DNA from: Chimonanthus salicifolius
Lineage: Eukaryota > Streptophyta > Magnoliopsida > Laurales > Calycanthaceae
Direction: 5' to 3'
DNA length: 64,000 nt
NCBI GenBank assembly: GCA_013350335.1
Contig: CM023540.1
Coordinates: forward strand, 47,909,222 to 47,973,221
The position numbers and the translations under genes were made by a program. This document shows positions 1 to 10,530 of the stretch, in pieces. Position 1 is the stretch's first letter. Every line of letters starts with the position of its first letter. Under the pieces are notes generated by a model. The model worked only from the letters and a program-made list of their open reading frames with translations, was not told the DNA's origin and searched no databases.

Positions 1-80
1 ACCTCAATGGTCAGCATATAAAAATCGGACAAGGTGAATCAACAAAGAGTATACTTGGTGAAAATTAGAATCCTATATTA

Positions 81-326
81 TCATGATATGGATTTATGAA
101 TGAGACCAACCACTTCTTGCTGAAAAGCACCAACAGGAATTGAATTGTTTGAATCTGAACCAACAGTTTCCATTTGTGACCCTTGTGATGTTGATTCTTT
201 GCGATGAACACTGTGAACCTGCCCGTTATCTGATCTTTCCAGATTGACATCCCCAGCAATCTTTGCTTCAGGCTTGCAGCCATCATTCAACTGATCACTC
301 TCCACATTTTTCCTGATAAGGCCCAT
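81..326 (-). CDS. Kelch-repeat protein, probable last exon
   Basis: This open stretch of 81 codons follows an acceptor (attttag) and ends at a TGA at 81-83. It encodes a polar, low-complexity tail (NVESDQLNDGC, GDVNLERSDNG, SNNSIPVGAFQQEVVGL). Composition and position suit the C-terminal tail of the kelch protein. It is open only if entered in phase 0, whereas the exon at 549-732 leaves phase 2. A small exon near 424-468 may lie between them: one frame there reads KEEFMVPCHGPSNVLK and ends at a gt in phase 0, but its start phase does not match either. The C-terminus is therefore unresolved. Confidence 0.5.
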   Translation of the reverse strand: MGLIRKNVESDQLNDGCKPEAKIAGDVNLERSDNGQVHSVHRKESTSQGSQMETVGSDSNNSIPVGAFQQEVVGLIHKSIS

Positions 327-548
327 CTAAAATATTGGCAACAAGATTATTGCAACTAAAGCTTTAGAAGGAAAAAGTTAAATGAAAACTGAAAAGAAAT
401 GATATATGATAGCAAATATCCTCAGACCTTCAGCACATTGGATGGTCCATGGCATGGAACCATAAACTCCTCTTTCAAGACTCAGCCCAGGGATACCATG
501 CAAGACCAAAGTAACCTATAATTCCTACTATGATAAAATTGTTATCAC

Positions 549-732
549 CTGTTGAAGTATGCCTGAGCAGCATGACTGATGTTGGTCTTGCAAGAAAATA
601 ATATTCCGTGAAGAGGCTTTCCATCTATATTAGTTTCAACTGTATATCCGTAATGGAATGCATTTGTAACCTTGGCTTCAAATGTCTTCACATCATTACA
701 ATTGAATTCATGTGATGGAGAGTTCTGCTTCC
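549..732 (-). CDS. Kelch-repeat protein, C-terminal domain exon
   Basis: This is a 184-nt exon that accepts phase 1 after gatgcag. Its best donor, gtgata at 548, leaves phase 2. It reads KQNSPSHEFNC, then VKTFEAKVTNAFHYGYTVE, then TNIDGKPLHGILFSCK. The block around FHYGYTVETNIDGKPL..GILF is compact and well formed, with no stop, and is what I expect for the C-terminal region of this kelch family. The function of this region is not known to me. Starting the exon 16 nt earlier, at another AG, puts a stop in frame, which is why 732 was chosen. Confidence 0.72.
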
Positions 733-1089
733 CTGCATCATAATACAACTCTTAGGAGAATCATACACAACAAACAACCGTTGCTTATTCACAGCAAAAG
801 ATATTCAAGAAATTAAACAGTACCAAGATGTATATGACTTTCTCTAAGAAGTAATCAGTGAAAATAATCTTAAAATAGTTTGTGGTTTGACTTCTACAAC
901 TGTACTTCATTGTCACCAACAACGAAAAATGAGTTCAGACAAGAACTTGTATTTATCTTCTTTGTTCGTAGTAGAGTAAACTATTAAAAGTGGAGGGAAA
1001 ATGGATGTGCACTCATCACGAACTGAACATATGCACAAAAACAACAGAGAGGCACAATAAGGATGCCATCTTAGGGTCTCAGTATGATT
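733..1089 (-). other. Intron of the kelch gene, unique-looking part
   Basis: This is AT-rich intron DNA between the C-terminal exon and the first transposon relic. I see no coding potential or repeat here. Confidence 0.5.
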
Positions 1090-2200
1090 AGTCTGCTTAA
1101 ACGGGGGCCTACCATGAAGCTTGTATCAAGAATCAATAAAGTGATTGTTCATTTTCCAGTAAGTACAAAACCAAGGACCCTTCTTCTGTCCTTGGACATC
1201 TCATCGATTACCAACAACTGGGTCCTTCCCTTTGAGAGAAGACGGCCCTTTGGACACAAGATCCGATTGTTTCTATAAGCGGAGGGGCAGGTGACATAAC
1301 AAGGCAACTACTCTCATCACGAAGTAATGTAGAGTATACCTCTTTGAGGGGCGGAAGAGGTTTCTTGCTCAAAATTTGGGTATGAACAGACTCGAATTCA
1401 GATTGAGGCCAGCCAGCAAATTGTGTGTCGTTTCTCAATATTTCATTTGCAATAGGATATCAGCAGGTATCTCAAAATAAAGATTCTCTAGTTAATCCAG
1501 TTCCAAGCAATAACTGCACATGTATGAATAATAACATTCAGTAAGGGAAAACTCCCCTCTTGTAGATAGGCAAAATCTTGGTCGAGCTGATAGAACTGAG
1601 CAAAACTATCATCATTAAAGTATAACTCATGGACTGTATCCCATACTTCCCTCGCCATTGATAAGTATATACCAGCCGTTTGATATGTTCCTCCATAGAA
1701 TGTAAGAGCCTAAGTGTGTATCAGGGAATTATTGGCCAACCATTCCTTATATTTAGGATCTTCCTTTTTAGGCCTCCTTAGTCGTATCATCAATATAATC
1801 GGTGTTTTGTTTAGCACCGAGGAACATTTTAGCCAAACGAGACCATTGAAGATAGGATTCGGGTTTCTACATTGAACATAGTTGGTCTCATTTAAAAGGG
1901 CGGTGGTAATCTCCCATTATAAGTGGAATCAGAAGAGGTAGTACCAAGCATGTTTAATTTATTAGGCGAAGCCATCATTTACTAATAATATAAGAACCAA
2001 GTGAAAACACTGGGCTACCCTTTGGGATAAAAAATAGGAGCAGGGGCGACGGTAGAGATGTTAGATCCATGGCCAAATGAATTCTAGAATGCAAGATTTA
2101 AAGACTAAAAGCAAAAAAAAAGGGTTTTGGATGCCTTCAGGCACAGATATGAAATTGGGTAAAATGAGCCTTATCGTTGACCGAAACCCTAGGTCAATGG
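1090..2200 (-). pseudogene. Copia M relic, gag part
   Basis: Read on the minus strand from about 1990 to 1130 this is a decayed Copia gag. It opens with MMASPNKLNML, then has SYLQWSRLAKMFLGAKQNTDYIDDTTKEA, here broken up: SYLQWSRLAKMF followed by IDDTTKEA, the usual UBN2-type gag core. Further on comes a VWDT-like tryptophan block and AGLNLN. Several stops and frameshifts interrupt it. Copia A is inserted into its 5' leader at 2200, and the rest of that leader resumes at 7722. No LTR of this element is recognisable. It lies in sense with the kelch gene. Confidence 0.65.
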
Positions 2201-2445
2201 TGTTGTGGGACCCGACTTAACTCGGGACCCATCTCTGGACAGACAGTGTCCAAGTTCAATGTATTTATATAGTCAACTTGTGATTAATGTTTTCCTTTTT
2301 TGGCCACCTTAATTGACTCTCTCTCTCTTGTATATACTTGTACCCTCTAAGAGGAAATACATCTTAATACAATTCTGAGAATCACTATTCTCTGATATTC
2401 ATCTATTTTTCCTTTCTTTATTTCTTTTTATTATTAGATTCAACA
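2201..2445 (+). repeat. Copia A 5' LTR
   Basis: A 245-bp LTR beginning TGTTGTGGGACCC and ending TTCAACA. It contains a CT-rich tract, a TATA-like tatatact stretch and a conserved gaggaaatacatctt segment also seen in the other Copia LTRs of this window. Confidence 0.92.
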
Positions 2446-2457
2446 TGGTATCAGCCA
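2446..2457 (+). other. Copia A primer-binding site
   Basis: TGGTATCAGCCA lies directly after the LTR. It matches the usual complement of the 3' end of initiator-Met tRNA (TGGTATCAGAGC) except near its end. Confidence 0.85.
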
Positions 2458-3304
2458 GAACGAATTTCTCGACGCTTAAGGAGGTGTTTTTTATTCCGTT
2501 TTACTGTTCCTCGTCGGAGGTACTGTTCATCATCGGCATTCGGCCTCTTCTCCGACTCTCCACGGGCTTCTGTTGTGGATTCTCTCTACTATCCTTCTTC
2601 TTTTGCAGAACTGGCCATTTTGTTGTGTCCTGCTGCTTCAGTTTTTTGTCCCTTCCCGGCAGCCCTGAGTTCTTGGCCTTCGATCCAGTGACCTGAAAAG
2701 ATTTCCCTGGCAGGGACCCCACCATACCCCTTTCGTTTTGGATGGCCTATCCATCTGTCCCATTGGATCTCTGATCTGATCAGTGTGAGCCCTCCGATCT
2801 GTAGGTTTTTTGGACTGCTGCCTGGAACGCCCAAATACTAGATTTCGCTGGATTTTTGGCCAAATCTTCTGGCATTTTTTCTGGTTTTGCTTGGAAGTAG
2901 CCCTCTGGTGTTCGCCCCTCCCTCCGGATCAGATCACACTTGGGTGGCTCCCCATTTCATCAAAAGTGGGGCCCATTTTTTGTTCTTCTGCAACCAGCGA
3001 CGGCAGCACCCACTCCTTCTGTGCAGTTTTTTGGTTCGATCTGTTTGGATCTGACCTCCTTGCAATTGGGCTTGACATTGCTGGCTTCGTCCCTAGCCCC
3101 CCCTTCTCTTACAACAGGTGGACCTAGGATCTCGGTCCAAAGTGGGGCCCATTTTCCCGGTCTTCACTTATGTTGCCTGCACCGTCTGTAACTAGATTTT
3201 TCTGATTTTTGGCTTCATCCACTCACTCTGCTACATCTGGTAGAGTCTTCTCTCCCAGCTGGTGTCGCCTACCACTACTACTTGCAAGCTTTCTACTTGG
3301 GATC

Positions 3305-4282
3305 ATGGCCGCATCTTCGGAACCACTGAAGACCTGTGGGGCATCTTCTTCCACTAATATGGCTTCTTTTGGCCATCAGCGTATTGGCAAGATTACCACT
3401 GTGCTTTTGAATGGGACCAATTACTTCCAATGGTCTCATTTGGTTAAAATGTTTCTTACTACCAAACAACTATCCGATTTTATTGATGATACCACCCCTG
3501 AACCAGACAAGGACGACTCCTCTTACCGTACCTGGAACATTCATAATTCTTTGGTGGTGCAGTCTTGGCTCCTTCATTCCATGGAAGATCATATTCGTGA
3601 GACTATCTATACACTTCCCACGGCCAAGGATGTCTGGGACACCATTAAGGCTTTGTATTCGGACGGTGATAATTCTGCCCGACTCTATGAGCTCTATCAG
3701 ACTGCTTCTCACCTTCGACAGGGGGAGCTCTCCCTCATTCAGTATTATTCCAAGATGTGGACCTGTTGGCTTGAATTGGATCAATTTAAATCCGTTCGGT
3801 TTGTGGACCTTGCTGATGTTGTTTTCTATAACCAGATTCTTAATCAATGACGAACTTTTGAGTTCTTCGCTGGCCTTAACCAGGACTTTGAACCTATTCA
3901 GGCCCAGTTGCTTGGCCAACGTCATCTTCCCTCTCTGGAAGAAGTCTACTCTGGGTTACTTCGAGATGATCGGCGCCGCCTGGTTATGACTCCTATGCCG
4001 GTTGAACGATTTGCATTGGTGACCACTCATCCTTCCATGCCTCCTCTTGCACGTGGGGCTTCTGGTTCTTCTGGCAAAGATCCTTCTTCTGACCTGCGTC
4101 GTAACACCAAAGGTCCCCGGAAGAAGGGGTCTCGGTTCTACACTTTTTTTAAGATGAAGAACCATTATGTTGATTCCTGCTATAAATTGCATGGCCGTCC
4201 GAAGCAAGTTACCATCTCCGTCGCCTCGCCGGTTACCTCCTCCCCTGATGTGGTTAGCAACGGTGCCCCAGTCACTCGATAG
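3305..4282 (+). pseudogene. Copia A gag (nucleocapsid)
   Basis: The gag protein starts at the Met of MAASSEPLK. It contains the UBN2-like core: ITTVLLNGTNYFQWSHLV, then QSWLLHSMEDHI, then VWDTIKALYSDGDN, then LRQGELSLIQYYSKMW. One in-frame TGA (3848-3850) breaks it, and the same frame resumes with FEFFAGLNQDFEPI and GLLRDDRRRLVMTPM. The zinc knuckle has lost two cysteines: FYTFFKMKNHYVDSCYKL instead of CxxC-x4-H-x4-C. The frame ends at TAG 4280-4282 directly before the protease, at the same position as in Copia B and Copia P. An alternative upstream Met at 3209 is in frame but falls outside the conserved start. Confidence 0.85.
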
Positions 4283-4740
4283 GACTTTAACATGCTGTTA
4301 CAAAAGCTAGATCGCCTTCAACACTCTGAGGTTTCCAATGCTGTCTCTTCTACTTCAGATACTAAGTCCTTTGCCAATCATGCCACTTCTCATTCCTAGA
4401 TCATCGATTATGGGGCCACTGATCATACGGCGGGTATGTCTAATCTCTTCTCTTCCATTTCTCCTGTCTCTTATGGTCAAGTTAAATTAGCTAATGGTTC
4501 CTCTACTGCCATTGTTGGAAAAGGGACCCTCACTCTCTCTTCCACCTTGCACCTCCCATCTGTGTTATATGTACCTCATTTATCTCGCAATTTGCTTTCT
4601 GTTAGTGCACTCACTAAACAATTTCATTGCTCAGTTACCTTCTTTCCTTCTCATTGTGTATTTCAGGATCTGACCACGAAGCAGGTGATTGGTGGTGATC
4701 GTAAAGTTGGCAGTTTATATCTGCTGGATGGTCCTGTTGG
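4283..4740 (+). pseudogene. Copia A aspartic protease
   Basis: This is in the same frame as gag, after the TAG at 4280. The catalytic signature is IIDYGATDHTAG, where DSGATDH is expected, so the serine after the catalytic Asp is changed to Tyr. A second TAG sits a few codons upstream of it. The following LYVPHLSRNLLSVSALTKQ block, which includes part of the protease/pre-integrase linker, is well preserved. Confidence 0.8.
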
Positions 4741-4769
4741 GGCTTCTGCAGCCTACTCTAGCACCTTTT

Positions 4770-5748
4770 CGTCTGATATATGGTTTTGCATTGCTGGCTG
4801 GGACATCCCTCTGACTCTGTCCTCAAGAAACTTGTTCCTTCTTTTTCATTTAAGCAGTTTGAGTGTGCTCACTACCAATATGGGAAAAATAAAAGAACTT
4901 CCTTTCCTTCTTCTATGAATAAACGTGCATCTTCTTTATTTTCTATTATTCATTTTGATGTTTGGCAATCACCCTCTCTTTCTCGCACTGGTTTACGTTA
5001 CTTTGTGTCATTTATTGATGATTATTCTCAGCATGACCTGGATTTATACCATGAAGCATAAGTCTGAAGTGTTTGATCACTTTCACACATTTTATATTGG
5101 GTCGCCACTCAATTTGGTTCTAAAATTAAAATTTTGCGTTGCGATAATAGAGGAGAATATATGTCTCATTGTTTTGCTCAATTTCTGCAAGAGCATGGTA
5201 TTGAATCCCAACTGTCTTGTCCATCTACACCACAACATAATGGTGTAGCTGAACGGAAAAACAGACATCTTCTTGAAGTCGCCCGCTCTCTCTTTTTTCC
5301 ATGCATGTCCCACAGTCGTACTGGCCTGAGGCTATCCTAACCTCATGCTATCCTTATCAATCGCATGCCATCCAGAGTTCTGCTGGACAAATCACCCATT
5401 GATCTTTTCTCTCTTCATAAACATATTCCTCTTCTTCCCTTACATATATTTGGATGTGCCTGCTTTGTTCACCAATTTTCTGGTGATAAACTTTCCTCCC
5501 GTGCTGTGAGGTGTGTCTTTTTAGGAAATTCCCCATTCCATAAAGGCTACAAGTGTCTTGATCCAGTTACTGGCAAAACATATGTGTCTATGGATGTCAC
5601 CTTCTACGAGATAGTCCCTTACTTCTCTTCACCATCTGTCCCTTCTCCAGTTCTTCCTCTCCTCTCTTCTGACTTGAGTCTATTGGCTCTGACGTGCGTC
5701 CCACTAGCACAGCTAAGCCCACTCTGGTATATCACCGCAGACAAATAA
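4770..5748 (+). pseudogene. Copia A integrase
   Basis: The pre-integrase segment reads HCWLGHPSDSVLKKL and has lost one zinc-binding cysteine. The catalytic core shows FDVW (first Asp), YFVSFIDDYS (second Asp) and TPQHNGVAERKNRHLLE (catalytic Glu) in three different frames. The C-terminal part continues with [31 protein letters not shown] and SMDVTFYE. Frameshifts near 5060 and 5320 make it inactive. Confidence 0.82.
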
Positions 5749-5812
5749 GGCCTCCGCTCCGCGAGAACAGCACGACGTCATCTGTTCTCAAGCCCAGATC
5801 CTTCCCTTACAC

Positions 5813-6880
5813 ATGCCTCTGATCTTCCCATTGCCCTCCGCAAAGGTAAACGTACTTGTACCTCGCATCCCCTTGACCATTTTGTGTCTTAATCATGCTG
5901 TCTCTCCTGCCTATCACACTTTTCTTGTAGCTTTGGACACTACTAAGATACCCAAGCGGATTGACACCGCTCTCCATGATCCCTTGTGGAAGGCAGCCAT
6001 GGAAGAGGAACTCATAGCCCTTGAGCAGAATCACACATGGGACATGGTTCCGCCGCCTCAAGGAAAAACTCTAGTCGGGTGCAAATGGGTTTTTGCTTTA
6101 AAACATAATCCGGATGGCTCCATCGCCCGGTATAAAGCTCGTCTTGTTGCCAAAGGATTCACACAAACTTACGGGGTGGACTATCAGGAAACCTTCTCCT
6201 CCGTGGCCAAGATTACTTTTGTTCGCATCTTGATTTCCATTGCCACCACTTATGACTGGCCACTTGCATCAGTTAGATGTGAAGAATGCTTTCCTTCATG
6301 GTGATATCCATGATGAATTTATATGCTTCCACCACCAGGGTTTGTTAATCAGGGGGAGTCTCAGTCTCTCTACAAACTCCGAAAAGCTCTATATGACCTG
6401 AAGCAGTCTCCACGAGCGTGGTTTGAGAAGTTCAGCAGTGCACTGTTGCCTTATGATTTCTCTAGATGTCAGATGGATCATTAGTTTTTATCTACCGTCT
6501 TCACTCTGTGGTCATGATTCTAGTGGTGTATGTTGACATTGTCCTCACCGGTAATGACGTTGTTGCCATAACTACCTTCAAATAATATCTACAACGCACA
6601 TTTGCTATTAAAGATCTAGGGGCCATTGCGTTATTTTTTTGGTATTGAAGTCGCTCGTTCTTCTAGAGGACTCTCTTTATCTCAGCGCAAGTATGTTCTT
6701 GACCTTCTTCAGGATGCTAGATACTCTGGGTGCAACCTGCTGACACTCCATTTGATGTTAATACGAAGCTCTCTGCCACAGACGGGATAGTCTTCATTCT
6801 ATCAAAAGTTGGTGGGGAAATTGATTTAACTCACTATTACACAACCCGATCTCTCCTATGCAGTTGGTGTAGGTTAGTCA
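5813..6880 (+). pseudogene. Copia A reverse transcriptase
   Basis: The RT begins with PLWKAAMEEELIALEQNHTW and VGCKWVFALKHNPDGSIARYKARLVAKGF. It then reads YGVDYQETFSSVAKI, and after a frameshift near 6290 shows [16 protein letters not shown]. The active-site motif is short by one residue: YVDIVLTGND at about 6528-6556, where YVDDIVLTGND is expected. The catalytic Asp pair is thus broken by a codon loss. It is inactive. Confidence 0.85.
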
Positions 6881-6884
6881 GTTC

Positions 6885-7478
6885 ATGCACGAACCACGGG
6901 ATACCCATCTTCATGCTGTCTTCCGCATCCTTCGCTATCTTAAAGTTCATCCTAGCAGGGGTTTGTTCTTTGCACGACAGTCTTCCCTCTCTATCCGTGT
7001 CTATTCAGATGCTGATTGGGCCGGCTCTCCTGAAGATCGCCTCTCAACAACTGGCTACTGTGTCTCTTTGGGTTCTCATCTAGTCGGATGGCGTAGTAAG
7101 AAACAATCTGTTATTGCTCGCTCCAGTGCTGAAGCTGAGTATCGTGCAATGGCCAATACTACAGCTGAGCTTCTTTGGGTCCGCCAGTTTCTTAAGGAAT
7201 TGGGTTTTGCTCCACGTGACCCACTCATTATGTTTTGTGACAATCAGGCGGCTATCAACATCGCCTCCAATCCAGTCTTTCATGAGTGGACAAAGCACAT
7301 TGAGGTTGATTGTCACTTCCTACGATAACACATTTCTGAAGGCCGCCTTGTCACTCCTCATCTGAAGTCCTCTGATCAACTTGCCGACATTTTCACTAAG
7401 TCGGTTCCTCGAACTCAACTTGATTCCATTATTAGCAAGCTAGGATTACTGGATATCTTCGAACCAGCTTGAGGGGGA
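6885..7478 (+). pseudogene. Copia A RNase H
   Basis: The frame 6885-7328 is a good Copia RNase H: VYSDADWAGSPEDRLSTTG, then SSAEAEYRAMANTTAELLW, then MFCDNQAAINIASNP. A TAA at 7326-7328 follows CHFLR. The C-terminus continues beyond it with [24 protein letters not shown] broken only by that stop, and ends just before the polypurine tract. Confidence 0.88.
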
Positions 7479-7479
7479 G

Positions 7480-7721
7480 TGTTGTGGGGCCCGACTTAAC
7501 TCAGGACCCATCTTTGGACAGACAGTGTCCAAGTTCAATGTATTTACTTAGTCAACTTGTAATTAATGTTTTCCTTTTTTGGCCACCTTAATTGGCTCTC
7601 TCTCTTATATATACATGTACCCTCTAAGAGGAAATACATCTTAACACAATTCTGAGAATCATTATTCTCTGATATTCATCTCTTTTTCCTTTCTTTATTT
7701 CCTTTATTATTAGATTCAACA
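7480..7721 (+). repeat. Copia A 3' LTR
   Basis: A 242-bp LTR preceded by the polypurine tract gagggggag (7471-7479) and followed by the target duplication aatgg (7722-7726). Confidence 0.92.
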
Positions 7722-8030
7722 AATGGGTCATGAAGGCTCAAGGGGTAGGAGCAATTGTGAAATAGTGATATCAAGGTGATCCAATGGCAAGAAATGCAAA
7801 TCTAGTCACAAGTGTAAAAACTAGGTTTTTGTCTGCCAGAACATTAGATCTTAAAAAATAGTCCTTTGAGACCTCTCACCACCCAACCCTAGATCACATC
7901 GTACGAATGGATTCTAGAGACAAAAACGAATATAGGGTGAAGGGGTTTTAAGGCCAAATCTGCAAAAACAGAGCATATCTAAGGACAGAGACAAGGTTGT
8001 CCAATGAACTCAAAGACTATCGCAGGAAAA
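7722..8030 (-). other. Copia M relic, leader part
   Basis: This non-coding stretch continues the sequence interrupted by Copia A. It is taken as the 5' leader of Copia M because the gag of M starts just beyond the insertion. The boundary with LINE C, near 8030, is approximate. Confidence 0.45.
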
Positions 8031-8700
8031 GAAAAATAAAGTAATTAAACCTCTGTGATGAGGATGTGTTGATGAGCAACCTAGAACCCATGAATAAAAC
8101 CCCACAAAGATATTGCCTATAGCATAAGGTGAAGCGACTCTGCAACAATAATATAAAGGCAGCGAGATAATGGATCCCCTTGCCTGATTCCCTTCTCCAT
8201 TCTAAAAAAAAAAAACCTTTGGGACTACCATTAACCAACACCGATAAATGAGCTGAAGCAAGATAGGAACGGACCCAACTTCTCCACCTATCACCACAGC
8301 CCATCCTACACAATACATAATCAAGAAATTCCCAATCTAGCTTATCATAGGCTTTTTGGAAATCCAACTAACATACGACACCGGGCTCCCCAAATTGGTC
8401 TCTTGAATGAAGACATTCATGGGCCACCACCACTGAATCCACAATTTGCCTACCTTTAATAAATGCACTCTGATTCGGGGATATCAAGAAGGAAGCACCA
8501 CCTTCAACTGATTAGCCAAAAGTTTTGGTAATATTTTATATGGACTTCCCAGAAAAGAAAAGGGTGGAAATCGTACAACTCTAAAGCACCAGCCTTCTTC
8601 GGGATCATAGTAATAAAGGAAGCATCCAAATCTTTAGAGATAATAGCCCTTTCAAAGAATTCATAAACAAAAGCCAAAACCTCCGGTTTGACCAACTCCC
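8030..8700 (-). pseudogene. LINE C reverse transcriptase, N-terminal half
   Basis: The segments VYEFFERAIISKDLDASFITMIPKK and DFQKAYDKLDWEFLDYVLCRMG, then SAHLSVLVNGSPKGFF, are typical LINE RT. A frameshift near 8190 separates VNGSPKGFF from GIRQGDPL. The catalytic YADD region is absent because the element ends first. Confidence 0.8.
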
Positions 8701-9053
8701 AAAAATGCTTAAAAAAAATGGATAGCCATCTAGACCTGGAGCTCTATCTTCACCCAACTACCAAACCGCTAGCTTCACCTCATTTTCCTTAAAGGGACTA
8801 GCAACAATGTTTGGTTTGCAGGAAGAACCTTAAATGAAAGAGACTCATGCATAATAGACATACCTCCTCTAACATTAGCATATAACCCCTGAAAATAATT
8901 CACAATTTCATCGCACACATCGCCTCTATTCTCCACCAAATCCCCATCAACTGTAATGGAATGAATATCATTCTTTCATCGTCTAGAACTGCCCATATGG
9001 TGAAAAAAAAAATGTGTTTTTATCACCTACCTGAAGCTATTGGACTCTAGATC

Positions 9054-9403
9054 TCTCTTTTTTTTTTTTTTTTGCGAATGATAAGCAGTAGTTTACTCAT
9101 TAAAGAAATGGAAAAACCTGGAGTACAAGACTCAAACAAGAGCAATAGCTCTAAGTACATGATAAAACACCAAGGCAATGATTTACATCGAAGAAATAGC
9201 ATACAGCACAACCACAATATGATTGCAATCACAATTGGAAGACTTTGTGACCAATTATCTATAATCTTCTATTGTTGGAGAGACTACTTTTCATTATCTG
9301 AATCATGTGTCTTTCATTTTCTCCAGCTAGGCTAAGATGCCATTCATGATAATGTGAGAGATAGGATATGATGGCGTTGATATGGTGCTTTCTGATATGA
9401 TGA
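9054..9403 (-). mobile_element. Short LINE 3' end with poly(A) tail
   Basis: About 350 bp ending in a poly(T) run at about 9058-9074, which is a poly(A) tail on the minus strand. The last codons before the tail resemble the usual LINE 3' end (SLMSKLLLII). The target sequence gactctagatc flanks it (9043-9053 and 9402-9412), so it is a 5'-truncated retroposed copy inserted in LINE C. Confidence 0.65.
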
Positions 9404-9672
9404 CTCTAGATCAAGGTTGTCAAACTCGAATCATATCATAAATCAATCTGGGGGATGAATCGTGAATCGTAAATCGTAGAAATGTAAGATTTATAACGTT
9501 TCTCTAAAATTATTATTTTTACTATAATTACATATAAAATTACCTAGAATAATAAGATATAGTTACTATAATTTGATACTATAATGACATAAAATGACAT
9601 AGAATAATAAGATATATTTACTATAATTTGAGACTATAAGTATTATTCATACTAAATTTATTATATATAGTA

Positions 9673-10180
9673 ATGTTGTGAAAATCGAATCGTATCGGAA
9701 ATCGTTAACGCATCTTGAATTACAAATCGTGTATCGTTAATCGTAGAATCGTAAGATTCATAAGTGTTTTCCCTAAAAAATATTTAATATATGAAATAAT
9801 ATAAAATATATCTAAAATTTAATAACATGAGCAATTCTTCAACTTTCTTTCAATATTAAGTGAATTCTATATAATTAGTTCATTGGAGCTCAAATTTCAA
9901 TGGTCCAATTCCCAAAAGTATAAGACTAGTATATAATCCAATTATACGATGAAAGTCAATAATGAACTAAAAAAACCCTCAAAAAATCGAAAGGTCTTAA
10001 ATGTTCATCAACTCAAGCCTTAAAAATCATTAAAACGAAATGTTTCACACTCCTAATAACCCTATAATTCTATTATTTATATGAATCATAAGATTTGTTG
10101 ATAGATACGAATTGTTTCTCTTATCATATCGAATGAATCGTAAGATACGAATCGTGTATCGTAAGATATTAATAACCATG
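9673..10180. mobile_element. Nested smaller copy of the hAT-like family
   Basis: It starts AATGTTGTGAAAATCGAATCG and ends, read in reverse, CATGGTTATTAATATCTTACG. Both ends are built from variants of atcgaatcgtatcg. Imperfect 8-bp flanks tatatagt and atatatac are compatible with a target duplication. Confidence 0.45.
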
Positions 10181-10530
10181 ATATATACTATAATTACATA
10201 TAAAATGACATATAATAGTAAGATATAATTTGATACTATAATTACTATTACTAAGTTTAATATTTATACTATAACTAAATATAAATGACATATAATAATA
10301 AGATATAATTACTATAATTATTATTCATACTAAATTTATTATTTATACTATAATTACATATCAAATGACATAGAATAATAAGATAGAATTACTATAATTT
10401 GATACTATAATTATTATAATTATTATCCAAACTAGATTTATTATTTATAATATAATTACATATAAAATGACAGATAATAATAAGATATAATTCCTATAAT
10501 TTGATTCTATAATTATTATTTATACTATTA
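10181..10530. repeat. AT-rich tandem array, unit about 90 bp
   Basis: About four degenerate units share actataattacatataaaa, then tgacatagaataataagata, then tactataatttgatac and attattattcatactaaat. One to two further units lie at about 9505-9670, outside the nested element. Confidence 0.7.

Larger units (their letters stand above)
2201..7721 (+). mobile_element. Copia A, full-length Ty1/copia retrotransposon
   Basis: A 5.5-kb LTR element, complete at both ends. The 5' LTR (2201-2445) and 3' LTR (7480-7721) begin TGTTGTGGG and end TTCAACA, and differ at about a dozen sites plus small indels by eye, so the insertion is not recent. The 5-bp target duplication aatgg is perfect (2196-2200 and 7722-7726). 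The primer site follows the 5' LTR and the polypurine tract gagggggag precedes the 3' LTR. The internal order gag, protease, integrase, reverse transcriptase, RNase H is Copia type. All domains carry stops or frameshifts. It is inserted in Copia relic M, opposite in orientation to the kelch gene. Confidence 0.93.

Noticed and set aside
2445..3127. Open frames between the Copia A 5' LTR and gag
   Set aside because: They fall in the untranslated leader; the equivalent region in Copia B, G and P does not keep these frames.
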